From contig CALBZE010000096.1 of NCBI GenBank assembly GCA_937889645.1, forward strand, positions 1-63,524: a stretch of DNA of 63,524 bases, written 5' to 3'. The notes below the pieces were generated by a model. It worked only from the letters and a program-made list of their open reading frames with translations. It was not told where the DNA came from and did not search any database. This document shows positions 8,382 to 15,344 of the stretch, one piece after another (the stretch's first letter is position 1; every line of letters begins with the position of its first letter). The position numbers and the translations under genes are program-made. Source of the DNA: an uncultured bacterium. Its GTDB lineage: Bacteria; Gemmatimonadota; Gemmatimonadetes; Longimicrobiales; RSA9.

Positions 8382-8668
8382 GAGCCGACCCCCGCGGCGG
8401 GTGCTTCGGAGGCACAGTTCGGGGCCCGGCGCCCGGACTGGCGCGTGGAGCAATGCTTGGGTCCGTTCGGGCTCATGGGCGCATCGATGGCGAGAGGTCC
8501 CCGGTCCGTTCGACAGTCCGCGCGTGCGCCGGCAAAGTACGGCGTCGGACCGCCGTCCACCACCCGCCGGCACGGCAGATGCGCACAATCGGTCGGGATG
8601 GTGCGCCGTTCCGCCGCCGCAGCCGGCGGCCGGCGCGGCAGGGCGTACAGAATACCCTGGGGGTGCAC

Positions 8669-9070
8669 ATGACGGCCGTCCAAAAGGTCGCAAAGATCGT
8701 CGGGTGGGTGTTCATCATCATCGCCGTGCTGGGCTTCTTCGCGACCGGCTTCAGCATGGACGCGAACATGGCGACGGCGGACCGCCTGCTGGGGATCTTC
8801 CCCCTCAACTTCCTGCACAACCTCGTGCACCTCGGGACGGGGATCTGGGGCGTGTGGGCGGCGAAGCGGTTCAGCAGCTCGAAGTCGTTCGCGCAGATCG
8901 TCGGCGTCGCCTACCTCGCGCTCGCGCTCCTCGCCTTCTTCACGCCGAGCTTCTTCGGGATCATGCCGATCGGCGGCAACATCATCTGGCTGCACGTGCT
9001 GCTCGCGATCCCGCTGCTCTACTTCGGCTTCAAGGCGCGCGAGCGGCCGGAGGAGCGGGTGCAGGGCTGA
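8669..9070 (+). CDS. Small four-helix membrane protein, DUF4383-like
   Basis: The 133-residue product has four hydrophobic segments (about residues 8-28, 42-62, 70-92 and 100-120) and the motif FPLNFLHNLVHLGTGIWGVWAA, typical of DUF4383 membrane proteins. Their function is unknown. The start at 8669 has GGGGG about 6 bp upstream. The open frame extends further 5' but without homology. It diverges from the BtpA-family gene across 287 bp (8382-8668) in which I see no gene and no strong promoter. A stem-loop follows the stop. Confidence 0.85.
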   Translation: MTAVQKVAKIVGWVFIIIAVLGFFATGFSMDANMATADRLLGIFPLNFLHNLVHLGTGIWGVWAAKRFSSSKSFAQIVGVAYLALALLAFFTPSFFGIMPIGGNIIWLHVLLAIPLLYFGFKARERPEERVQG

Positions 9071-9098
9071 GGCCCGCTCGACGGCGGAGACCTGCTCA

Positions 9099-9177
9099 AC
9101 GACGAACGCGGGCGCGGCGGGGACTCGGTAACCCCGCCGCGCTCGACCATCGTCGATCGGCCGTCGGCGTTCGTCGT
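9099..9177 (+). terminator. Nested inverted repeats downstream of the DUF4383 gene
   Basis: An inner hairpin has an 11-bp perfect stem, GCGCGGCGGGG (9112-9122) with CCCCGCCGCGC (9132-9142), and a 9-nt loop. It is enclosed by an outer perfect 11-bp inverted repeat, ACGACGAACGC (9099-9109) with GCGTTCGTCGT (9167-9177). There is no T-tract, so it may be an imperfect terminator or a structured RNA or DNA element. Confidence 0.5.
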
Positions 9178-9203
9178 GCCCGGCGGTCCCGCCGCGCCTT
9201 GCC

Positions 9204-9233
9204 TTGACACGCCCCGCCCGGAATCCGCAGAAT
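9204..9233 (+). promoter_or_regulatory. Putative promoter of the amidohydrolase pair
   Basis: A perfect TTGACA (9204-9209) and CAGAAT (9228-9233, 4 of 6 match to TATAAT) are separated by 18 bp. They lie about 100 nt upstream of the first amidohydrolase start at 9335. Confidence 0.55.
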
Positions 9234-9334
9234 TCCGAGAACTCCCAACCACGACCCACCCAAGGGCCCGAATCCACCGGGCGCGCGCCACCCCGGGACG
9301 TGCGCCCTCGCTCCCCGATGCCGGAGGATTTCAG

Positions 9335-10639
9335 ATGAAACGATCCGTACTTCTCCTCACGCTCGGCCTTGCCCTGGCGGCGCTCCCGGCGGCCGCGCAG
9401 GAGCGACCCGTCGCGTTCACGGGCGCGCGACTGATCCCGATCACGAGCCCGCCGATCGAGAACGGGGTGCTCGTAGTCCAGGGCGGGAAGATCGTCGCGG
9501 TCGGCGCGGCGGGCAGCGTCCGCATCCCCAACGACGCCGAGGTCCACGACGTGTCCGGCAGGGTCATCATGCCCGGCCTCGTCGATACTCACTCGCACAT
9601 CGGCGGCGGCTCCGGCGGCGACCGCTCGTCGGCGATGCACCCCGACGTCCGGATCCTCGACGCGATCGACGTGCGCGACGAGAGCATCCAGAAGGCCCAG
9701 GCCGGCGGGCTCACGACGGTCAACATCATGCCAGGCTCGGGGCACCTGATGAGCGGCCAGACCGTGTACGTCAAGCTGCGCGACGGCCGCACGATCTACG
9801 ACCTGCTCTACTGCAAGGACGTCCTGAACGAGATCTGCGGCGGGATGAAGATGGCCAACGGGACGAACCCGATCGGCAGCTCGCCGTTCCCCGGGACGCG
9901 CGCCAAGTCCGCCGCGATCGTGCGCAACAAGTTCGTCCAGGCGCAGGAGTACCGGGAGAAGATCCGCCGCGCGAACGGCGACCCGAGCAAGATGCCTCCG
10001 CGGGATCTCGAGATGGAGGCGCTCGTCCAGGTGCTCGAGGGGAAGCGCGTCGTCCACTTCCACACGCACCGGCACGACGACATCCTGACCGCGATCCGGC
10101 TACAGCAGGAGTTCGGCTTCCGCTTGGTGCTCCAGCACGCGAGCGAGGCGTACCGTGTCGTAGACGAGATCGCGAAGGCGGGCGTCCCGACGTCGATCAT
10201 CGTCCTCGATTCGCCCGGCGGGAAGCTGGAGGCGATCGACTTCAGCAACGAGAGCGGCGCGGCGCTCGAGAAGGCCGGCGTGCTGGTCGGCTACCACACC
10301 GACGACGGGATCACCGACTCGCGCTTCTTCCTGCGTTCGGCCGCGTTCGGCGTGCGCTACGGGATGTCGCGCGAGGCGGCGCTGTACGCGATGACCATGG
10401 CCGGCGCCAGGATGCTCGGCCTCGACGACCGGATCGGCTCGCTCGAGCGCGGCAAGGACGCCGACTTCATCGTCCTGTCCGGCGACCCGCTCAGCACCTA
10501 CACCCGCGTCCTCCAGACCTGGGTCGAGGGGGTCAAGGTCTTCGACCTGAACGACCCGCGCGACTACATCTACGCCGTCGGCGGCAGGGGCGCCGGTGTC
10601 GTGACCACGTACCACCACGAGGGGATGGAGGGGCACTGA
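9335..10639 (+). CDS. Secreted amidohydrolase, metal ligands intact
   Basis: The 434-residue product has a Sec signal peptide (about 1-21, ending PAAAQ) and an amidohydrolase TIM barrel. Metal ligands of the family are visible: HxH at residues 86-88 (DTHSHIG), a His-rich FHTHRHDD segment, a His in LQHASEAY and an Asp in GYHTDDGITDSR. The C-terminal strand reads IGSLERGKDADFIVLSGDP, typical of imidazolonepropionase/dihydroorotase-like members. It should hydrolyse a cyclic amide or peptide-like substrate in the periplasm; the substrate cannot be told. GGAGG precedes the start at 9335. Its stop overlaps the next start by one base, and the two products are homologous. Confidence 0.9.
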   Translation: MKRSVLLLTLGLALAALPAAAQERPVAFTGARLIPITSPPIENGVLVVQGGKIVAVGAAGSVRIPNDAEVHDVSGRVIMPGLVDTHSHIGGGSGGDRSSAMHPDVRILDAIDVRDESIQKAQAGGLTTVNIMPGSGHLMSGQTVYVKLRDGRTIYDLLYCKDVLNEICGGMKMANGTNPIGSSPFPGTRAKSAAIVRNKFVQAQEYREKIRRANGDPSKMPPRDLEMEALVQVLEGKRVVHFHTHRHDDILTAIRLQQEFGFRLVLQHASEAYRVVDEIAKAGVPTSIIVLDSPGGKLEAIDFSNESGAALEKAGVLVGYHTDDGITDSRFFLRSAAFGVRYGMSREAALYAMTMAGARMLGLDDRIGSLERGKDADFIVLSGDPLSTYTRVLQTWVEGVKVFDLNDPRDYIYAVGGRGAGVVTTYHHEGMEGH

Positions 10640-11940
10640 TGAAGGCGATCGACATACTCGGAAAGGTTGCAGCGCCCGCGGCCGCCGCGATCGGCGACGC
10701 CGCGCGTGGCGCTGCGATGCGGCGCGGAATCGGCGCGGCGGCCGCGGCCGCGATGCTCGCCTTCGCGCCGACCGCGCTCGAGGCGCAGATCGCCGTGCGC
10801 GGCGAGACCGTCTACACCATGGCCGGGCCCGCCATCCAGGACGGGGTCGTGCTGATCGGACCGAACGGGAAGATCGAGCGCGTCGGGCGCGCCTCGGACG
10901 TCCGCATCCCCGACGGCTACCGCACCTTCACCGCCAAGGTCGTGACGCCGGGGCTGGTCGACGCGCACAGCGTGGTCGGGCTCGCCGGCTACATGAACCA
11001 GGAGCACGACCAGGACCAGCTCGAGCGCTCGAACGCGATCCAGCCGGAGCTGCGCGCGTTCGACGCCTACAACGCCCGCGAGCGGCTGGTCGAGTGGCTC
11101 CGCGAGCACGGCGTCACCACCGTCCACACCGGGCACGGGCCCGGTGCGGTCATGAGCGGCCAGACGATGATCGTCAAGACCCGCGGCAACAACGTGGGCG
11201 AGGCGATCGTCGACTCGGTGACGATGGTCGCCATGACGATCGGCCCCGAGGTCGCCCGCAACTTCAACAGCCGCCCGGGGACGACGGCGAAGGCGATCGC
11301 CATGATGCGCGCCGAGTTCCTGAAGGCGCAGGAGTACGCCCGCAAGCGCGAGCAGGCGCGCGACGGCAACGCCCCCGCCCGCGACCTCAAGATGGAGATC
11401 CTCGCCCGGGTCCTGAGCGGCGAGGTCCCGGCGCTGATCACGGCCCACCGCGCCCAGGACATCCTGGCCGCGCTCCGGCTCCAGCAGGAGTTCGGCTTCA
11501 AGCTCGTCCTTGACGGTGCTGCGGAGTCCTACGAGCTGATCGACGAGATCAAGGCCGCCGGCGTGCCCGTGATCATCCACCCGACCATGGCGCGCCACAG
11601 CGGCTCGCTCCAGAACGCGACGATGGAGACGATCCGTCGCCTGCGCGACGCCGGGATCCAGGTCGCGCTCCAGAGCGGGTACGAGGGGTACGTCCCCAAG
11701 ACGCGCGTCGTCCTCTTCGAGGCCGCGATGGCCGCCGCCTACGGGCTCCCCTTCGAGCAGGCGCTCGCGTCGGTCACCATCGACGCCGCCCGCATCCTCG
11801 GGATCGCCGACCGCGTCGGCTCCCTCGAGCGCGGGAAGGACGGCGACGTCGTCCTCTTCGACGGCGACCCGTTCGAGCACACGACGCACGTGTGCATCGT
11901 CATCATCGAGGGGCAGGTCGTGAGCGATGGCTGCAGGTAG
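10639..11940 (+). CDS. Secreted amidohydrolase paralogue lacking metal ligands (probable pseudoenzyme)
   Basis: The 433-residue product is a paralogue of the preceding gene over its whole length, for example MSGQTMIVKTRG, AAESYELIDEIKAAGVP and IGSLERGKD aligned to VGSLERGKD. It is probably exported: a hydrophobic segment about residues 29-49 ends TALEAQ. Key metal ligands are changed. The HxH motif is HSV (His110, Val112), the beta6 His is replaced (LDGAAESY against LQHASEAY) and the beta8 Asp region reads LQSGYEG against GYHTDDG. A metal-dependent reaction is therefore unlikely, and it may be a structural or regulatory partner of the first enzyme. Coupling is tight (one-base overlap). The longer N-terminus may include an internal start at residue 27. 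Confidence 0.88.
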   Translation: MKAIDILGKVAAPAAAAIGDAARGAAMRRGIGAAAAAAMLAFAPTALEAQIAVRGETVYTMAGPAIQDGVVLIGPNGKIERVGRASDVRIPDGYRTFTAKVVTPGLVDAHSVVGLAGYMNQEHDQDQLERSNAIQPELRAFDAYNARERLVEWLREHGVTTVHTGHGPGAVMSGQTMIVKTRGNNVGEAIVDSVTMVAMTIGPEVARNFNSRPGTTAKAIAMMRAEFLKAQEYARKREQARDGNAPARDLKMEILARVLSGEVPALITAHRAQDILAALRLQQEFGFKLVLDGAAESYELIDEIKAAGVPVIIHPTMARHSGSLQNATMETIRRLRDAGIQVALQSGYEGYVPKTRVVLFEAAMAAAYGLPFEQALASVTIDAARILGIADRVGSLERGKDGDVVLFDGDPFEHTTHVCIVIIEGQVVSDGCR

Positions 11941-12007
11941 GAGCCAGGCGGGTGGATCCGGCCCGGGCGTAGTGGCCGGGCCGGGTGACCGGCTGCGATA
12001 AAACGAA

Positions 12008-12044
12008 AGCGGGCGCGTGGACTGAAATTCACCACGCGCCCGCT
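12008..12044. terminator. Bidirectional terminator between convergent genes
   Basis: A perfect 13-bp inverted repeat (12008-12020 with 12032-12044, arm AGCGGGCGCGTGG) has an 11-nt loop. It lies between the converging amidohydrolase and yceI genes. On the minus strand it is followed by a T-rich CGTTTTATC tract, a good rho-independent signal for the yceI transcript. Confidence 0.8.
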
Positions 12045-12068
12045 CGTATTTGGCGGTCAGCTCACTGC

Positions 12069-12629
12069 CTACTCCGCCGACCGCACCGCCTCCACCTCGA
12101 TGCTGATGCGGACCCGGTCGCTCACCAGCACGCCGCCGGTCTCCAGCGCGGCGTTCCACGTCAGGCCGAAGTCCGTCCGGTCGATCTCGGTCCGCGCGCT
12201 GAACGCGGCGCGTTCGCCGCCCCACGGGTCCTTGCCGCGCCCCTGGTCCTCGACCTCCAGCACCACCTCGCGCGTCGTGCCGCGGATCGTCAGGTCGCCG
12301 ACCACGCGGAAACGGCCCTCGCCCTGCGGCTCCACGCGCCGGCTCCGGAACGTCAGCTTCGGGTGGTTCTCCACGTCGAAGAAGTCCGCGGAGCGAAGAT
12401 GCGCGTCACGGTCCGCGTTGCGCGTGTCGATGCTCGCCGCATCGATCTCGACCTCCACCGACGAGTTTTCCAGCGACGCCTCGTCCAGCACGATCGTCCC
12501 GCTCACCTCGCCGAACCGACCCTTCACCGTCGCGATCATCATGTGCTTGACCGCGAACTCCACGAGCGTATGGGACGCATCGATCGTCCACGTGCTCCGG
12601 CCGGTCTCCTTCGTGCTCACCGTCGACAT
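12069..12629 (-). CDS. YceI family protein (lipocalin-like)
   Basis: The 186-residue product matches the YceI family along its length: STWTIDASHTLVEFAVKHMM, TVKGRFGEVSGTI, DRDAHLRSADFFDVENHPKLTF, GDLTIRGTTREVVLEV and GLTWNAALETGGVLVSDRV. YceI proteins are beta-barrels that bind polyisoprenoid or amphiphilic ligands and are often stress-induced. No signal peptide is visible, so this copy is probably cytoplasmic. GGAGG precedes the start at 12629. A palindrome at 12715-12728 nearly identical to the MarR operator suggests control by the neighbouring MarR protein. Confidence 0.93.
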   Translation of the reverse strand: MSTVSTKETGRSTWTIDASHTLVEFAVKHMMIATVKGRFGEVSGTIVLDEASLENSSVEVEIDAASIDTRNADRDAHLRSADFFDVENHPKLTFRSRRVEPQGEGRFRVVGDLTIRGTTREVVLEVEDQGRGKDPWGGERAAFSARTEIDRTDFGLTWNAALETGGVLVSDRVRISIEVEAVRSAE

Positions 12630-12714
12630 CCAAACCTCCGTGTAGAAAAGTTCCGGCCCGTCGGGTCGTGACTCGGGCGCGGCCGGCGCGCGCCCGATCC
12701 CGTAGTGCGGAGAT

Positions 12715-12728
12715 TCTCACCGCTGAGA
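12715..12728. promoter_or_regulatory. Probable MarR operator upstream of yceI
   Basis: TCTCACCGCTGAGA (read on the minus strand TCTCAGCGGTGAGA) shares 12 of 14 positions with the palindrome at the MarR gene (TCTCAGCGCTAAGA, 13327-13340). It lies 86 bp upstream of the yceI start. Confidence 0.6.
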
Positions 12729-12740
12729 CAATCGACTGCG

Positions 12741-12769
12741 AAAAAGCGTGGCCCGACGGCGCGTCGGGC
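12741..12769 (-). terminator. Terminator of the MarR gene
   Basis: GCCCGACG (12751-12758) and CGTCGGGC (12762-12769) form an 8-bp stem with a 3-nt loop. On the minus strand this is followed, after 5 nt, by a TTTTT run (12745-12741). Confidence 0.55.
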
Positions 12770-12850
12770 GCCTCGGGGACGGCGCCTCGCGCGCGGCGCG
12801 CCCGCGCGCCGCATCACCGGGGGCGGCGCAAGCCCCTCCCCCGCGGCGCG

Positions 12851-13327
12851 TCAGCCGTCGCTCTCGAGTTCGGCCGCCGCCAGCCCGAGCTTGCGGAGCA
12901 GGCGGATCGCCTCGGCCTGCTCGGCTTCGTCCAGCCCGGAGACTGCGCGCACCATCGCGCGGGCATGCTCCGGGAAGATCTTCCGCATCAGCTCCTCGCC
13001 GAATGGGGTCAGCGCGGCGTGGACGGCGCGTCGATCGGTCGGGCACGGCCTACGCTCGACGAGTCCGCGCTCGGCCAGACGATCCATCAGGTACGTGACC
13101 CCGCCGCTCGAGACGAGGACCTTGCGCTGCACCTCGTTGAGGAGGAGCGGGCCCTTGTGGTAGAGCGCCTCGAGGACGGCGAACTCGCCGACCGTCAGCC
13201 CGTGGCGTGCGATGTCGGCCCGCGAGTGGGCCGCGACCGCGTTGTAGGCGCGGGCCAGCACGGTCCACAGCTTGAGGCCGCGTTCGGTGGCCTCGTCATA
13301 TCCTCGGAACTCCCCCTCGGCAATCAT
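12851..13327 (-). CDS. MarR family transcriptional regulator
   Basis: The 158-residue product has the MarR winged-helix layout: a dimerisation helix at the N-terminus, HGLTVGEFAVLEALYHKGPLLLNEVQRKVLVSSGGVTYLMDRLAERGLVERRP split as helix-turn-helix, then the wing with the conserved basic DRRAVHAALTPFGEEL. It is likely a homodimeric repressor responsive to a small ligand. Its own start codon lies inside a 16-bp palindrome, and a similar palindrome precedes yceI, so it probably controls both. There is no ribosome-binding site before the ATG, and the predicted promoter places the transcript start at or next to the ATG. Confidence 0.93.
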   Translation of the reverse strand: MIAEGEFRGYDEATERGLKLWTVLARAYNAVAAHSRADIARHGLTVGEFAVLEALYHKGPLLLNEVQRKVLVSSGGVTYLMDRLAERGLVERRPCPTDRRAVHAALTPFGEELMRKIFPEHARAMVRAVSGLDEAEQAEAIRLLRKLGLAAAELESDG

Positions 13328-13364
13328 CTCAGCGCTAAGATATTTAGGACCGGGGGAATGTCAA
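13326..13364 (-). promoter_or_regulatory. MarR promoter with overlapping palindromic operator
   Basis: On the minus strand a perfect TTGACA (13364-13359) and TATCTT (13342-13337) are spaced by 16 bp. The palindrome ATCTCAGCGCTAAGAT (13326-13341, one mismatched pair) covers the -10 element and the start codon (13327-13325). Only 9 bp separate the -10 from the ATG, so the mRNA is probably leaderless and the regulator probably represses itself. Confidence 0.7.
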
Positions 13365-13411
13365 GGGGGCGGGCCGGGGGGATGCGCGCCCGTAGGGGTT
13401 CTGGGGATATA

Positions 13412-13467
13412 GGGGCTCGGGGCTCGGGGCTCAGGGCTCAGGGGTCAGGTGTCGGGTGTCAGGGGGG
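13412..13467 (+). repeat. Heptanucleotide tandem repeat
   Basis: Eight consecutive 7-bp units begin with three perfect GGGGCTC copies and drift through AGGGCTC, AGGGGTC, AGGTGTC and GGGTGTC. They lie in the spacer between the MarR gene and polX, a stretch that holds no gene. Confidence 0.85.
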
Positions 13468-13514
13468 CGCCCCAACGACCGGACATCTGGCGGGCAGCGG
13501 GCGGCGGGGGGAAC

Positions 13515-15338
13515 TCAGCTCCGGGAGAGCCATTTCCGTAATCTGCCGAGCGGCATGGTGTTCAGGACGTCGCCCTTCTCGACCCAGGCGCGCCGGGCCT
13601 GGTCGACGCCGTAGCGAATGTAGCGGAGGTCGCCGGCCGAGTGGGCGTCGGAGTCGATGACGAGCTTGACGCCGCGGTCGCGCACGCGGCGGGCGAGGAC
13701 GTCGTGGGGGTCGAGGCGGTCGGGCTGGGCGTCGATCTCGATGGCGACGTGGTGCTCGGCCGCCGCCTCGAGGATGGCGTCGAGGTCGACGTCGTACGGC
13801 TCGCGGCGATTGATGATCCGCCCGGTCGGGTGGGCGAGGATGTGGACGCCCGGGTGGGAGATCGCCTTGATGATGCGGTCGGTCATCTTCGCTTCGGACA
13901 TGCGCATGCGCGAGTGGACCGCCACGACGACGACGTCGAGCCGCTCGACGAACTCGCCGGGGAGGTCGAGCGAGCCGTCGGCGAGGATGTCGACCTCCAT
14001 CCCCTTGAGGATCGTGATTCCGGCGACGCGGTCGGCGACGGCGTCGATCTCTTTCCACTGCTTCTCGAGTCGTTTGACGTCCAGCCCGCCGGCCACGCGC
14101 ACGGCGGGGCTGTGGTCGGTGATGGCGATGTAGTCGTAGCCGAGCTCCTTCGCGGCGCGGACCATAGTCTCGAGGGAGTCGCGGCCGTCGCTCCAGGTGG
14201 TGTGGCACTGGAGGTCGCCGCGGATGTCGTCGAGGGCGACGAGGTCGGGGAGCGTCCCCTCGAGCGCGGCCTCGATCTCGCCGCGGTCCTCGCGGAGCTC
14301 GGGCGGGACGTAATCCATCCCGACCGCGTCGAACACCTCCTCCTCGGTCCGTCCTCCGACCCGGACCCAGCGGACCTCGCGTGGGTCGGCCGGCGTGGAG
14401 GATCCGCCGTCGGCGGCCCGGCTCGCGCCGCCGTCCGCCGCCCGCTTCTGCGCTCCGCCCTTTCCCTTCCCTCTCCGTTCGCGGAACACCCCGTACTCGT
14501 TGATCTTGAGTCCCTTGTCGATCCCCATGCGGCGCACGCGGATGTTGTGGGCCTTGGAGCCGGTGAAGTAGTGGAGCGCGGCGCCCCACGACTGTGGCGC
14601 GACGACGCGGAGGTCGACGTGCAAGCCGTCGCGGAGGACGATCGTCGCGCGGGTCGTCCCGGCGCTCTCGGTGCGCGCCGCCGCGGGGTAGGCGGTGAAG
14701 TGCTCGATGACCGGCCGGGCCGGGCGCGCGGCGACGAGGATGTCGACGTCGCCGATCGTCTCGACGCGGCGGCGGTAGCTCCCGGCGACCTCGATCTCGC
14801 GGACGCCGGGCGCGGCGCGCATGTGCTCGAGGAGCGGGCGGACGAGCTGGTCGGCGTCGGAGAGCTTGAAGCGGCGGCGGTGCTTTCGGTAGTCGCGGAT
14901 CGCCTGCTTCAACTTCTCGGCGGACCTCTTGCCGAACCCCCGGAGCTTCTCGACCTCGCCCCTTTCGATGGCACGCTCGAGGTCGTCGATCGAGCCGACC
15001 CCGAGCTCGCCGGCCAGGCGGAGCGCCTTGGCCGGACCGACGCCTTCGAGGCGGATCAGCTCGGCGGCGCCCGGCGTCGCGTGCTTCTCGAGCCGCTCGA
15101 GCCGGCGCAGGCGGCCGGTCTCGACCAGCTCGGTGATGTACCCCGCCATGTCCTTGCCGATGGAGGGGAGCTCCTCGAGGTCTTCGCCGCGGCGGACCAT
15201 CTCGGCGACCGGCTCGGCGAGCCCCTCGACGGTGCGCGCGGCGTTGCGGTACGCGCGGACCTTGAAGGGGTTGTCGCCCTGGATCTCGAGGAGGTCGGCG
15301 ACCTGGCGGAGCTTTTCTGCGATTTCGACGTTCTCCAT
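13515..15338 (-). CDS. polX: DNA polymerase/3'-5' exonuclease PolX
   Basis: Bacterial PolX acts in base-excision and gap-filling repair. The 607-residue product has an N-terminal helix-hairpin-helix region (IAEKLRQVADLLEIQG through LIRLEGVGPAKALRL and LRGFGKRSAEKLKQA), a polymerase-X palm with GDVDILVAA and LHVDLRVV supplying the catalytic Asp residues, and a C-terminal PHP exonuclease domain (about 355-600) with CHTTWSDG, AITDHSPAV, GMEVDI, VVAVHSRM, HPTGR and DSDAH. A basic, Gly/Ala/Ser-rich insertion (about 288-315) is added near the join. The start at 15338 is 6 bp after the ligA stop, so ligA and polX form a repair operon. Confidence 0.95.
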   Translation of the reverse strand: MENVEIAEKLRQVADLLEIQGDNPFKVRAYRNAARTVEGLAEPVAEMVRRGEDLEELPSIGKDMAGYITELVETGRLRRLERLEKHATPGAAELIRLEGVGPAKALRLAGELGVGSIDDLERAIERGEVEKLRGFGKRSAEKLKQAIRDYRKHRRRFKLSDADQLVRPLLEHMRAAPGVREIEVAGSYRRRVETIGDVDILVAARPARPVIEHFTAYPAAARTESAGTTRATIVLRDGLHVDLRVVAPQSWGAALHYFTGSKAHNIRVRRMGIDKGLKINEYGVFRERRGKGKGGAQKRAADGGASRAADGGSSTPADPREVRWVRVGGRTEEEVFDAVGMDYVPPELREDRGEIEAALEGTLPDLVALDDIRGDLQCHTTWSDGRDSLETMVRAAKELGYDYIAITDHSPAVRVAGGLDVKRLEKQWKEIDAVADRVAGITILKGMEVDILADGSLDLPGEFVERLDVVVVAVHSRMRMSEAKMTDRIIKAISHPGVHILAHPTGRIINRREPYDVDLDAILEAAAEHHVAIEIDAQPDRLDPHDVLARRVRDRGVKLVIDSDAHSAGDLRYIRYGVDQARRAWVEKGDVLNTMPLGRLRKWLSRS

Positions 15339-15344
15339 TGGTTC

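Noticed and set aside
13412..13467. Possible CRISPR-like repeat array
   Set aside because: Units are 7 bp without spacers and decay gradually; it is a simple tandem repeat. The 9-bp repeat at 31118-31162 was rejected for the same reason, being coding.
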